Shown piece after piece: positions 1-7,350 of a stretch of 64,000 bases of DNA. Origin of the DNA: Candidatus Accumulibacter propinquus (GTDB taxonomy: Bacteria; Pseudomonadota; Gammaproteobacteria; Burkholderiales; Rhodocyclaceae). The notes beneath the pieces were generated by a model. It did not search any database, was not told where the DNA came from, and saw only the letters and a list, made by a program, of their open reading frames with translations. Positions within the stretch are counted from its first letter, which is position 1. Every line of letters starts with the position of its first letter. The position numbers were made by a program, and so were the translations under genes. The stretch spans positions 62,001-126,000 of the forward strand of contig JADKBU010000002.1 of assembly GCA_016714935.1 (NCBI GenBank). Direction: 5' to 3'.

Positions 1-566
1 TAGGCCATCATGATGCCGGCGATGATGAAAGAAAACAGGAATTTGAGCAGGCCGCCGCCCAGGCTGGCAACGATGCTCAACGCCTTGCTCGACAGTTCGC
101 TGACCTTGGGCTGCATGCTCCTGACGAATGCCGGCAGGTCGTTGTGCGCCTGCGACCAGGTGGCATGTACCTTCTTGCCGACGATCGGCAGTGCAGCGAT
201 GCTTGCCGGCGGTGCAGGGATACTGAGCGTGTTGTCATTGACCCCGTTGATCAACTCATGAACCGAATCGCCGAACGAACTGCTCAGCATCACTGTCGGC
301 GTGACGATCAGGCCGAGGCCGAGCACGACGATCAGCATCGCCGCGCGCCCCTGCCTGCCGCCGATCCGCTTCGCGAGCTTCTGCTGCAGCGGATAGAGGG
401 TGACCGCCAGGATCAGCGCCCACAGCATCATCGTCAGGAACGGCGCGAAGAAGTGGAAGCACAACCACACGAGGGCAAACACGAGGCCGGCGCGGATCAA
501 GGTATCCAGCAGTCGCCGAGACAGGCGCTCTTCAAGTGCGTGATCAATCTCTTGTGGTGTATTCAT
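1..566 (-). CDS. AI-2E family transporter, C-terminal part outside window
   Basis: The minus-strand frame starts at an ATG at 566 behind a good ribosome site (AGGAG) and runs off the left edge, leaving about 188 residues. After a short polar start it has a hydrophobic pair of segments (about residues 25-60) ending in YPLQQKLAKRIGGRQGRAA, a further hydrophobic stretch (about 75-95), a long amphipathic region and another membrane segment at the cut end. This order and the YPL..KL..R.GGR pattern fit the AI-2E/PerM family of 6-8 helix inner-membrane proteins. Substrates vary in this family (autoinducer-2, ions, or unknown), so no specific role is assigned. It appears to have its own promoter and to be transcribed away from the gene-scrap region to its right. 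Confidence 0.8.
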   Translation of the reverse strand, partial: MNTPQEIDHALEERLSRRLLDTLIRAGLVFALVWLCFHFFAPFLTMMLWALILAVTLYPLQQKLAKRIGGRQGRAAMLIVVLGLGLIVTPTVMLSSSFGDSVHELINGVNDNTLSIPAPPASIAALPIVGKKVHATWSQAHNDLPAFVRSMQPKVSELSSKALSIVASLGGGLLKFLFSFIIAGIMMA

Positions 567-892
567 TGGCGGGCTCCTGCTTGCAGAAAATGTCGGCGTA
601 ATCGGGAAAAGATCGGAATCTAGCATAGATGGGGCGCTGGCAATGTTCAAGCCCGGGAGCTGCTGCGTTTTCGCCAATGCGGCTCGGGCGGCAAGGCGCA
701 ACCGTTTGACCGCGTGCATCGGCAGTTGGCAGGCCGGGATCTTGATGACCTTGGCCGCCTCGACGGCATCGGCTTCGCAGCATCGCCGGCTCCGTCTCTC
801 CATCAGGTGGAATCCCCCGGAGTTCTCGAAGGACGGTGTTGTAAAGTAACGGGCTTCTGCCGCTGCGCGTCACCACCCCAGGAAGCCCGTTC
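567..892. other. intergenic stretch without a recognisable gene
   Basis: Apart from the promoter at 622-650 I see no supported gene here. Reading frames on both strands lack family resemblance. A 7-base inverted repeat (GGGCTTC at 851-857, GAAGCCC at 882-888) lies just before the hsdM remnant, and AGGA at 879-883 would have been the ribosome site of hsdM. Confidence 0.5.
622..650 (-). promoter_or_regulatory. sigma70-type promoter of the AI-2E family gene
   Basis: On the minus strand TTGAAC (645-650) and TATGCT (622-627) are separated by exactly 17 bases. This gives a leader of about 50 bases before the ATG at 566. Found by eye; no start-site data. Confidence 0.55.
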
Positions 893-970
893 ATGGCCAT
901 CAAGAAATCCGACCTCTACTCGTCCCTCTGGGCTTCGTGCGATGAGCTGCGCGGCGGCATGGATGCCAGC
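893..970 (+). pseudogene. hsdM: hsdM remnant: first 26 codons of a type I methyltransferase subunit
   Basis: The frame from ATG 893 reads MAIKKSDLYSSLWASCDELR and then GGMDAS. This is the very conserved start of type I restriction-modification M subunits (full length usually about 480-530 residues), which normally continues into QYKDYVLTLLF. Here the resemblance stops abruptly after the serine codon ending at 970, and the frame hits TAG a few dozen codons later. The original start and ribosome site (AGGA at 879-883) are still present. The remnant abuts the 3' part of a different gene at about 970, so it looks like one side of a deletion junction. It cannot encode a methyltransferase. Confidence 0.8.
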
Positions 971-1416
971 CGGAATGGACGGGGGAACGATTGCTGTCCA
1001 AGCACCCTTCCGCCCCCTTCAATCCGGACATCGCCAACGCCTTTTTCCGCAGCGGCCAGATAGAGGCCTGGGGGCGCGGGATCGAGCGCATGCTGCAAAC
1101 CTGCCTGGAGGCTGGCCGGCCCTCGCCAGTGTTGCAAGTGGAGTCGATCGGAGTGTGGGTGACATTCCCGTTTGCACCCGTGCAGGTCACGACGCCACGG
1201 AAGCCGGTAGAAATGCCGGTAGAAACGCGGGTAAAAACACCGGAGAAGATTCTTGCAGCGCTGAATGCAAGGTCGGATTTGACCCTGGCAGGGCTGGCGT
1301 CATCCATCGGCAAGTCATTGAGTGCCGTTGAGCGGGCTACGGCAAGACTGGTGAGAGAAGAGAAACTGCGTTTTGTCGGCCCGAAAATGGGCGGGCACTG
1401 GGAGGTGCTTGAATGA
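970..1416 (+). pseudogene. 3' remnant of an ATP-binding/AlbA_2-type (RecG-like) protein
   Basis: The frame carries the pattern KHPS.PFNP.IANAFFRSGQIEAWGRGIER, typical of the divergent AAA_4/HATPase_c_4 ATP-binding domain found behind AlbA_2 (Schlafen-like) DNA-binding domains. A short winged-helix-like tail follows (ILAALNARSDLTLAGLA..IGKSLSAVERATARL) and ends at TGA 1414-1416. Family members are usually 400-550 residues; only about the last 148 are present and there is no proper start, so the N-terminal half is lost. Homology appears to begin right at the hsdM break point (about 970). Genes of this family are frequent passengers in type I restriction loci, which fits the neighbours on both sides. 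Confidence 0.7.
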
Positions 1417-1434
1417 AAGCTCACGGACTCGTCG

Positions 1435-1518
1435 ATGCCTGAATCGCGCTCCAAACGCGAGACGCAGAACCGCGGCATGAAGCAGGAATTGCTCACCGGG
1501 AGAATTTGCCTATCATGA
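1435..1518 (+). pseudogene. hsdS: probable hsdS C-terminal tail remnant
   Basis: A 27-codon open stretch ends in GMKQELLTGRICLS followed by TGA. Many type I specificity subunits end in a helix reading KQGMMQELLTGR.RL, so this looks like the last residues of HsdS, whose full length is about 400-450 residues. The stretch is too short for certainty, but its position between an ATP-binding remnant and a toxin-antitoxin remnant, downstream of an hsdM start, matches the gene order of type I restriction islands. It has no function by itself. Confidence 0.45.
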
Positions 1519-1550
1519 ACAGCCTCAACCCTGGTCGAAAGGAAGCCGCC

Positions 1551-1778
1551 ATGCCCCTATCCGAGCAAAGCATGCAATTTCTGGAAGAACACATTCCCGA
1601 ACTTGCCCAGTCCGCGGTGACACAGGCTTACTGGCAGGCGCTGGCCGCGGGCAACAGCGTCCTGCAATGCGATAACGGCGCGATCTATGAGGTATTCCCT
1701 GACGGCACGCGCACCCTGGTCAAAACGGTCACCCCACCCACCGCTGTGACGCCGGGTGAAACGCGGGCGCTGCGTTGA
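1551..1778 (+). CDS. small antitoxin-like protein paired with a zeta-type toxin
   Basis: This is a 75-residue frame starting at ATG 1551 with a good ribosome site (AAGGAAG about 8 bases upstream); longer starts have no such site. The protein is acidic at its front (MQFLEEHIPELAQSAV), then has QAYWQALAAGNSVL and a pattern GAIYEVFPDGTR, and ends in a proline/threonine-rich tail. Small proteins of this kind commonly sit directly in front of zeta-type toxin ATPase genes, and here the next frame begins at the stop codon (1775) and opens with a zeta-type Walker A motif. I infer the antitoxin-like half of such a pair. It appears intact although its partner is broken, so it may simply not have decayed yet. 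Confidence 0.6.
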   Translation: MPLSEQSMQFLEEHIPELAQSAVTQAYWQALAAGNSVLQCDNGAIYEVFPDGTRTLVKTVTPPTAVTPGETRALR

Positions 1779-1870
1779 GTGCGCACATCCCTCGCCTGCG
1801 CATGTTTGCCGGTCCCAATGGGTCGGGAAAAGCACGAGCAAAGCGGAAGTGGGGCGGCTGCAGCCACCGG
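1775..1870 (+). pseudogene. 5' remnant of a zeta-toxin-like P-loop kinase, frameshifted
   Basis: The frame begins at TTG 1775, overlapping the stop of the antitoxin-like gene, and reads IPRLRMFAGPNGSGK. That is the Walker A loop of zeta-type toxin kinases (GPNGSGKST expected; loop codons 1811-1831). Right after the loop lysine one A appears to be missing from the A run: the +1 frame continues with KSTSKAEVG, restoring the expected KST. The rest of the kinase (normally 180-220 residues) is absent and the sequence passes into a metallopeptidase remnant. The gene is dead by frameshift and by deletion. Confidence 0.6.
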
Positions 1871-2080
1871 AGCGGGACCATTCGCCTGAACACCGATCTG
1901 GTCAGGAAACCCGGAGGCCTGCTGGAGTACGTCGTCGTACACGAAATGCTGCCTCTCCTTGAGCCGACGCACGGCGAGCGCTTCGTGGCGCTGCTGGAGC
2001 AGCACTACCCGAGTTGGCGCGAGGCGCGGGCGGTGTTGAATGAGTTGCCGCTGGCGGCGGAAAGGTGGACGGTGGAATAG
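1871..2080 (+). pseudogene. 3' remnant of a YgjP-type metallopeptidase with broken zinc motif
   Basis: The frame reads IRLNTDLVRKPGGLLEYVVVHEMLPLLEPTHGERFVALL and ends in LNELPLAAERW before TAG 2078-2080, split here only for description: IRLNT.L..KP..LLEY then VVHEML then LLEPTHGERF. This is the C-terminal half of the YgjP/DUF45 family (M48-like), which often accompanies type I restriction genes. The zinc motif should be HExxH; the codon at 1952-1954 is CCT, so the second histidine is proline. About two thirds of the protein (usual length 230-250) are missing. It is joined to the toxin remnant by a deletion near 1850-1870. Confidence 0.7.
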
Positions 2081-2143
2081 CAGGTGCCTAGCCAACTAAG
2101 TCGCAAGAGATTTTGAAATTCATACTATGCTGAACCCCAACTC

Positions 2144-5128
2144 ATGCTCATCAACCTGATCAACAACATCGCATTCCTGGTTGCCCTGGTGGCAGCGGGG
2201 CAGATTGTCATCAGGAGATTTCACAACCATGCGTTGAACCGCCAAGTCCTGCTCGGGCTCCTGTTTGGCGGGGTGACCCTTCTCGGCATGCTCAATCCGG
2301 TGAATTTTGCGCCGGGAATTATTTTCGATGGCCGTTCGATCGTGCTATCGGTCGCCGGTGTCGTCGGCGGCGGAATCACGGCGGCGATTGCGGCCGGCAT
2401 GGCCGCTTTCTATCGCTATCAACTGGGAGGCAGCGGGGCAAAGGTCGGGGTTTTGGTCGTGCTGGTGTCCGCTTTGCTGGGCGTACTTGCAAGGCAGTGG
2501 TGCCTGCGAGGTGATGCCCTCCCGCTTTCATTGAAATATCTGTCGTTGGGCGTGGTGGTGCAACTGGCGCAGATGGCTGCGTTTACCCAGATTCCCAATC
2601 ACGCGGGCTACATCTTTATCGAGCAGGCGTGGTGGGTACTTCTGCTGTTTTATCCACTCGCCACCATGTTGCTGTGCCTGATCTTTCGTGATCAGGAACT
2701 GCGACTGAAGGAGCAGGAGGCCTTGCAAGCCGCTCAGGAGTCCGCCATTCGGGAGCGGACCATGCTGCGCTCAGTGATCGACACCTTGCCTCACCTGATC
2801 TGGCTGAAAGACCCTCAAGGTGTTTATCTGGCCTGCAATCAGCGATTCGAGCAATTCTTTGGCGCCAGCGAACGGGAAGTTGTCGGCAAGACCGACTACG
2901 ACTTCGTCGACCAGGCGCTTGCCGATTTCTTTCGGGCCAATGATCGCGCCGCAATGGAAAAGAATGGCCCGTCGATCAATGAAGAAGAAATCGCCTTTGC
3001 TTGCGATGGCCATCGCGAATTGCTGGAAACCACCAAGAAGCCAATGCGTACTGCGGCTGGTGACCTGATCGGCGTTCTGGGAATCGCACACGACATTTCG
3101 GAATTACGCGGCAAGGAACAAGCGCTACGCGCAAGCGAAGGCAGGTTTCGCCGGCTCGTGGAAAGCTCTCCCGACATCCTCTACACCTATTCCACGCAGC
3201 ATGGCGGACAGTATTACTCGCCACAGGTTGAAAACATCTTCGGTCGCTCCCGGGAAGAATTGTATGCAGCCCCCCGATGCTGGGCCGAGTCGATCCATCC
3301 GGATGACCAATCACTCGTGGCGAGGGCCGTCGATGGCTTGCGGCAGGGCATCAATTACAAGATCGAGTACCGCATCAGGGACGTCCAGGGGAACTGGCAT
3401 TGGCTGTTCGATCGTTCGATCGGCTGCATGGCCAACGGCGACGAATTGATCATTGAGGGACTCGCCATTGACATCACTGAGCGCAAACGGATAGAGGTTG
3501 CCCTGCGCGACAGTGAAATGCGATATCGCATCCTTGCCGAACGGTCACCCCTGGCCATTCAGGTCTTCTCACCCGATGGAACGACCCTGCGCGTCAATTC
3601 CGCCTGGGAGCAATTGTGGCAAGCCTCGTTCTCGGACCTGAAGCATTACAACGTACTGGAAGATCAGCAACTGGAGGCGCTGGGTATTCTTCCCCTGTTG
3701 AGGAGAGTATTCGGAGGTGAAACCATCGAGTTTCCCGATCACCTGTACGACAAGGGGATTGTGCGGCCGGAGTTCAATGGCAAAGCATGCAAGTTCTGGC
3801 TGCGAGCTTATGCCTACCCGCTGACGAATGAAGAGGGGCAAGTTCTCGAGATCGTCGTGATTCAGGAAGATATCAGCGCCAGGAAAGCGGCGGAAGCGGA
3901 TATTCTTGAATATCAGGCACACCTGCAACACGCCGTGGAGACGCGTACGAAAGAGCTTTCCGTCGCCAAGGAAGTCGCCGAAACCGCGAGCATCGCCAAG
4001 AGTGCTTTCCTGGCCAACATGAGCCACGAGATTCGGACACCGCTTAACGCCATCACCGGCATGGCCTACATTCTCCGTCGTTCTGGCCTCACGACGCAGC
4101 AAATGGACAATCTCGACAAGATCGAAGCCGCCGGCAACCACCTGCTCGAGATCATCAACGCCGTTCTCGACCTCTCCAAGATCGAAGCCGGCAAATTCAC
4201 TCTGGAAGCTGTTCCGGTCCACGTCGGTACCTTGCTGGAAAATATCGTCTTCATGATTCCCCAGAAGGCCAGGGAGAAGAACATCGTCTTCCATACGGAA
4301 ACCGTCGCGATTCCCCACCATCTGCTAGGCGACCCCACACGACTCCAGCAAGCCCTGCTCAACTATGTCGCCAATGCCCTCAAGTTCACCGAGCGAGGCC
4401 ATATCACCCTCCGAGTAAAGGAAGAGGCACAGAGTGAGGAGACCATCACCCTCCGCTTTGAAGTTGAAGATACCGGTATTGGCATCGCCCCTGAGGCACT
4501 TCCGAAACTCTTCGGGGCATTCGAACAGGCCGACAGCACGACCACTCGCCAGTACGGCGGTACCGGACTTGGCCTGGCGATTACCAGGAAGATTGCTGAG
4601 CTCATGGGTGGCACGGCCGGGGTGAATAGCCTCGAAGGCCAAGGCAGTACCTTCTGGTTTACCGCCATCCTGCGCAAGGTCGAATCTGGTGCCGGAGAAT
4701 TCGCCAAGGTCGAGGTTGGGGAAGCCGAGCGGACGATCCAGCGGAACCATGTCGGCAAGCGCATCCTGCTGGCGGAAGACGAACCGATCAATCGGGACAT
4801 TGCCCAGATATTGCTGGACGATGTGGGGCTTTCCATCGATCTTGCCGAGGATGGCCGGGTTGCCGTCGGGAAGGCCAGTGCCGGCCACTACGACCTGATC
4901 CTGATGGACATGCAGATGCCGCAAATGGACGGACTGGAGGCAACCCGTCAGATCCGGCAACTGGCTGGCTACTCGGAAATCCCGATCCTGGCGATGACGG
5001 CGAATGCCTTCGCCGAGGACAAGGCACGCTGTTTCGACGCAGGAATGAACGACTTCATCAGCAAGCCGGTGACGCCGGATGTTCTTTACGGGACCCTGTT
5101 GAAGTGGTTTGAAAATCGACAGGGCTAG
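2144..5128 (+). CDS. LytS-type multi-PAS hybrid sensor histidine kinase
   Basis: A 994-residue inner-membrane sensor. Residues 1-190 hold the 5TM-LYT module (FDGRSIVLSVAGVVGGG and a following R..LGG region are its hallmark). Three PAS domains begin near residues 206, 334 and 459, each followed by a PAC-like segment. HisKA follows, with phospho-acceptor His628 in MSHEIRTPLNAI; the ATPase domain has N-box NALKFTE (about 744), DTGIGI (about 776) and GGTGLGLAI. A C-terminal receiver (about 870-985) has phospho-acceptor Asp922 in LMDMQMP and acidic pair EDE. All catalytic residues are present, so it should autophosphorylate and relay internally. No separate response regulator or phosphotransfer gene lies next to it, so its target is unknown. 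The signal is not predictable from sequence. Confidence 0.9.
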   Translation: MLINLINNIAFLVALVAAGQIVIRRFHNHALNRQVLLGLLFGGVTLLGMLNPVNFAPGIIFDGRSIVLSVAGVVGGGITAAIAAGMAAFYRYQLGGSGAKVGVLVVLVSALLGVLARQWCLRGDALPLSLKYLSLGVVVQLAQMAAFTQIPNHAGYIFIEQAWWVLLLFYPLATMLLCLIFRDQELRLKEQEALQAAQESAIRERTMLRSVIDTLPHLIWLKDPQGVYLACNQRFEQFFGASEREVVGKTDYDFVDQALADFFRANDRAAMEKNGPSINEEEIAFACDGHRELLETTKKPMRTAAGDLIGVLGIAHDISELRGKEQALRASEGRFRRLVESSPDILYTYSTQHGGQYYSPQVENIFGRSREELYAAPRCWAESIHPDDQSLVARAVDGLRQGINYKIEYRIRDVQGNWHWLFDRSIGCMANGDELIIEGLAIDITERKRIEVALRDSEMRYRILAERSPLAIQVFSPDGTTLRVNSAWEQLWQASFSDLKHYNVLEDQQLEALGILPLLRRVFGGETIEFPDHLYDKGIVRPEFNGKACKFWLRAYAYPLTNEEGQVLEIVVIQEDISARKAAEADILEYQAHLQHAVETRTKELSVAKEVAETASIAKSAFLANMSHEIRTPLNAITGMAYILRRSGLTTQQMDNLDKIEAAGNHLLEIINAVLDLSKIEAGKFTLEAVPVHVGTLLENIVFMIPQKAREKNIVFHTETVAIPHHLLGDPTRLQQALLNYVANALKFTERGHITLRVKEEAQSEETITLRFEVEDTGIGIAPEALPKLFGAFEQADSTTTRQYGGTGLGLAITRKIAELMGGTAGVNSLEGQGSTFWFTAILRKVESGAGEFAKVEVGEAERTIQRNHVGKRILLAEDEPINRDIAQILLDDVGLSIDLAEDGRVAVGKASAGHYDLILMDMQMPQMDGLEATRQIRQLAGYSEIPILAMTANAFAEDKARCFDAGMNDFISKPVTPDVLYGTLLKWFENRQG

Positions 5129-5251
5129 GCTGCAGGTGTGTTGGCCGTAACTGTCATTCGGTTTGTGACGGCTCGATAGCCCGCCCGGTGTTGAGATAAC
5201 ACTACCTCTCGGGTAAGCAATTGCGACGGCAGCGGTGACCCGCCTGGCGGT

Positions 5252-7342
5252 TCAGAAGCCGCTTTCCTGGATGAGCAGGGAGAAGGTTCTGATCAGGAAA
5301 CTGTAAGCCAGGCTCTGGCCCTTGCCGGTCATCGCGACGCTGCCGCGGACCTCGCGCCAGTTCTGAGGTGGTTCGTGGAGGAGAATGCTCACCCGGTAGA
5401 GGGATTCGACGGGTTGCAACTCGTGACCACCGCTGACGGTCGCGATGGCTCCGCCCTGACGCGTGGTGAGCATGGCATGCGGCAGACGCTGGCTGCGTGC
5501 CTTGTCGATCTCGACGATCTCTCCGATCAGGGCCGTGTTCTGGTGTTCGGGGAAAAAGCGACAGTTCGCCCCGACCTCAAGACGTTCGATCTCGGCCTGG
5601 CCAACGTAGGTGTCCACCACCCACGTCGCCGGATCGATCAGAATGCCGATCGGCTTTTGTGTTCCCGCCCAACTGCCCATACCGGCCAGCGGGTCGACAT
5701 CGAGCCAGTGGCCGCCAAACTCGGCGCGGATACGCAGACGGTCGAGTTCCTCATTCACCGACTGGCCCCGGGCAACTTGTTCACCGAGGCGCTCGCGGGT
5801 GGTGTTGCGCTGCGCGAGGCCGCCCTCGACAGCTTCGATGCCGCTCAGACGGGCGCCCAGCGCGGCGATGTTGCCGCGCGTCTGGTGCTCCTGATCGTGC
5901 AGATCCGGGCTGTCGAGTCGAACCAGTTCCTCGCCGGCGCGGACCGCACCGGCGTCGCGAACGAAAGCGACCTGTGCCGGGAAGGGCGCGAAGACGCGTT
6001 GCTGTCGCAAGGGATGGAGCAGGCCCGGGCCGTGGACGTCACGGCGCCACGGGAAGACGACGAGTATGACAAGCACGAGGAAGGCTGCCTGCCAGAGGCG
6101 TTGTCGGTGATGCGGCGTTTCCAACCAGCGAACGCGCCACACGCGCGCCTCTGACCACACCGGTCGGGCGATGAACCAGGTAATCTCGACGACCAGGAGC
6201 AGGATGCCGAGCAGCTTGAAAAAAAAGAAATAGACCAGCAGTGCGATGGCGAGAAATATCGCCAGCCGGTACAGCCAGGTGGCCAGGGCGAAGCCAACCA
6301 GGGCACGGCGCTGCCAGGGCGGGAAATACTCCGGGTCGGGTTCGTTCCAGCCGAAGAGGGTGCGCCGCAGGGCGGCGCGGGCGAGTGCGCCGGAACGTTC
6401 GTGAAGGTTCGGCAGGTCGAGCAGGTCGGAGAGGATGAAATACCCGTCGAAGCGCATGAACGGGCTGGCGTTGAGCGCCAGGGAGAGGGTCCAACTGGTG
6501 GTTGCGAGATAGAAGGCCGCGCTGCGTAACGGTCCTGGCTCGGCCAGGCTCCAGAGCAGCGTGGCCAGGCCCGCCAGAGCCAGTTCGGCGGTGATGCCGG
6601 CGGCGGCCACGGCGAGGCGCTGGCTGCGCTTGCGCAGTTTCCACGACTCGCCGGTATCGGTGTAGAGCATTGGCCAGAGCACGACGAAAGCGATCCCCAT
6701 GTGCGCCACACGGACGCCGAAGCGCGTCGCAACCAGCGCATGGGCGAGTTCGTGGAGTGCCTTGGCGCAGGTCAGGGCGAGCAGGAAGGCGAGCAGTCCT
6801 GGTGCGGAGACCGACTCGACCAGGGTGCTGACAAACAACTCCCAGTGGCGCGCAACCAGCAGCAGCCCGGTGACGATCGCCGCCAGCGTGGCCCACGCCG
6901 CCCACGGTCGAAACAGTGGCGCGAGCGTTCTGGCCAGGCGTTGCAGGGCGAACTGCGGGCGAATCAACGGGATGCGGAAGAACAGGTAGTGGTGCAGCCA
7001 CCACTGCCAGCGTCGCCAGGAGCCGGGCTGACGGGCCTGACTCAGCAATTGTGCGAGCCGGTCGCCATCGGGACGGAGCAGGGAGTGTTGCGCGAGAAAG
7101 TGCTCGAAGGCCATGAGCTGGCCGGTGTCCGGCTGCAGCGGCGTGTCGTGCGCGATCGCCGCGGCCACTTGCGGTAATGGCGCGCCCCAGCGCAACAGGC
7201 ATTCGAACTCCAGCCAACCGATGCGGTAGAAGCGGTTGACCACCGGATCCTCGATCACCCAGGCGGGTGAACCGTCGGCCTCGGCAGCAGCTTCGTGCAG
7301 CCGCAGATCTTCGCGCAGTGCGCTGGGTGTTTCGCTTCGCAT
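5252..7342 (-). CDS. M50 site-2-protease/HlyD fusion protein of an unusual secretion operon
   Basis: 696 residues, last gene of the apparent operon, starting 8 bases after its upstream neighbour stops. A soluble front part (1-140) is followed by several membrane helices carrying the M50 zinc site: HELAH at 197-201 in ALHELAHALVATRFG and the third ligand Asp299 in NASPFMRFDGYF. After the last helix (about 420-440) comes a periplasmic HlyD-type region with a split barrel-sandwich domain (RVFAPFPAQVAFV..AGAVRAGEELVRLDSPDL), a short helical hairpin and a C-terminal beta domain (about 560-690). Related M50-HlyD fusions (YydH-like proteins) occur with secreted or peptide cargo. All zinc ligands are present. 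Whether it cuts a substrate or only acts as an inner-membrane adaptor is not shown by sequence. Confidence 0.8.
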   Translation of the reverse strand: MRSETPSALREDLRLHEAAAEADGSPAWVIEDPVVNRFYRIGWLEFECLLRWGAPLPQVAAAIAHDTPLQPDTGQLMAFEHFLAQHSLLRPDGDRLAQLLSQARQPGSWRRWQWWLHHYLFFRIPLIRPQFALQRLARTLAPLFRPWAAWATLAAIVTGLLLVARHWELFVSTLVESVSAPGLLAFLLALTCAKALHELAHALVATRFGVRVAHMGIAFVVLWPMLYTDTGESWKLRKRSQRLAVAAAGITAELALAGLATLLWSLAEPGPLRSAAFYLATTSWTLSLALNASPFMRFDGYFILSDLLDLPNLHERSGALARAALRRTLFGWNEPDPEYFPPWQRRALVGFALATWLYRLAIFLAIALLVYFFFFKLLGILLLVVEITWFIARPVWSEARVWRVRWLETPHHRQRLWQAAFLVLVILVVFPWRRDVHGPGLLHPLRQQRVFAPFPAQVAFVRDAGAVRAGEELVRLDSPDLHDQEHQTRGNIAALGARLSGIEAVEGGLAQRNTTRERLGEQVARGQSVNEELDRLRIRAEFGGHWLDVDPLAGMGSWAGTQKPIGILIDPATWVVDTYVGQAEIERLEVGANCRFFPEHQNTALIGEIVEIDKARSQRLPHAMLTTRQGGAIATVSGGHELQPVESLYRVSILLHEPPQNWREVRGSVAMTGKGQSLAYSFLIRTFSLLIQESGF

Positions 7343-7350
7343 GCCCTCGT

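Noticed and set aside
544..903. Minus-strand frame of 119 codons covering the first intergenic region
   Set aside because: It overlaps the start of the AI-2E gene and its promoter, and shows no recognisable motif or ribosome site.
893..1416. A functional fusion protein of HsdM start and ATP-binding domain
   Set aside because: The hsdM frame and the ATP-binding frame differ at the join near 970, and the hsdM frame ends at a TAG soon after.
5129..5251. Terminator between the LytS-type kinase and the M50-HlyD gene
   Set aside because: Only a short GC hairpin near 5240 is visible and no T run follows on either strand.
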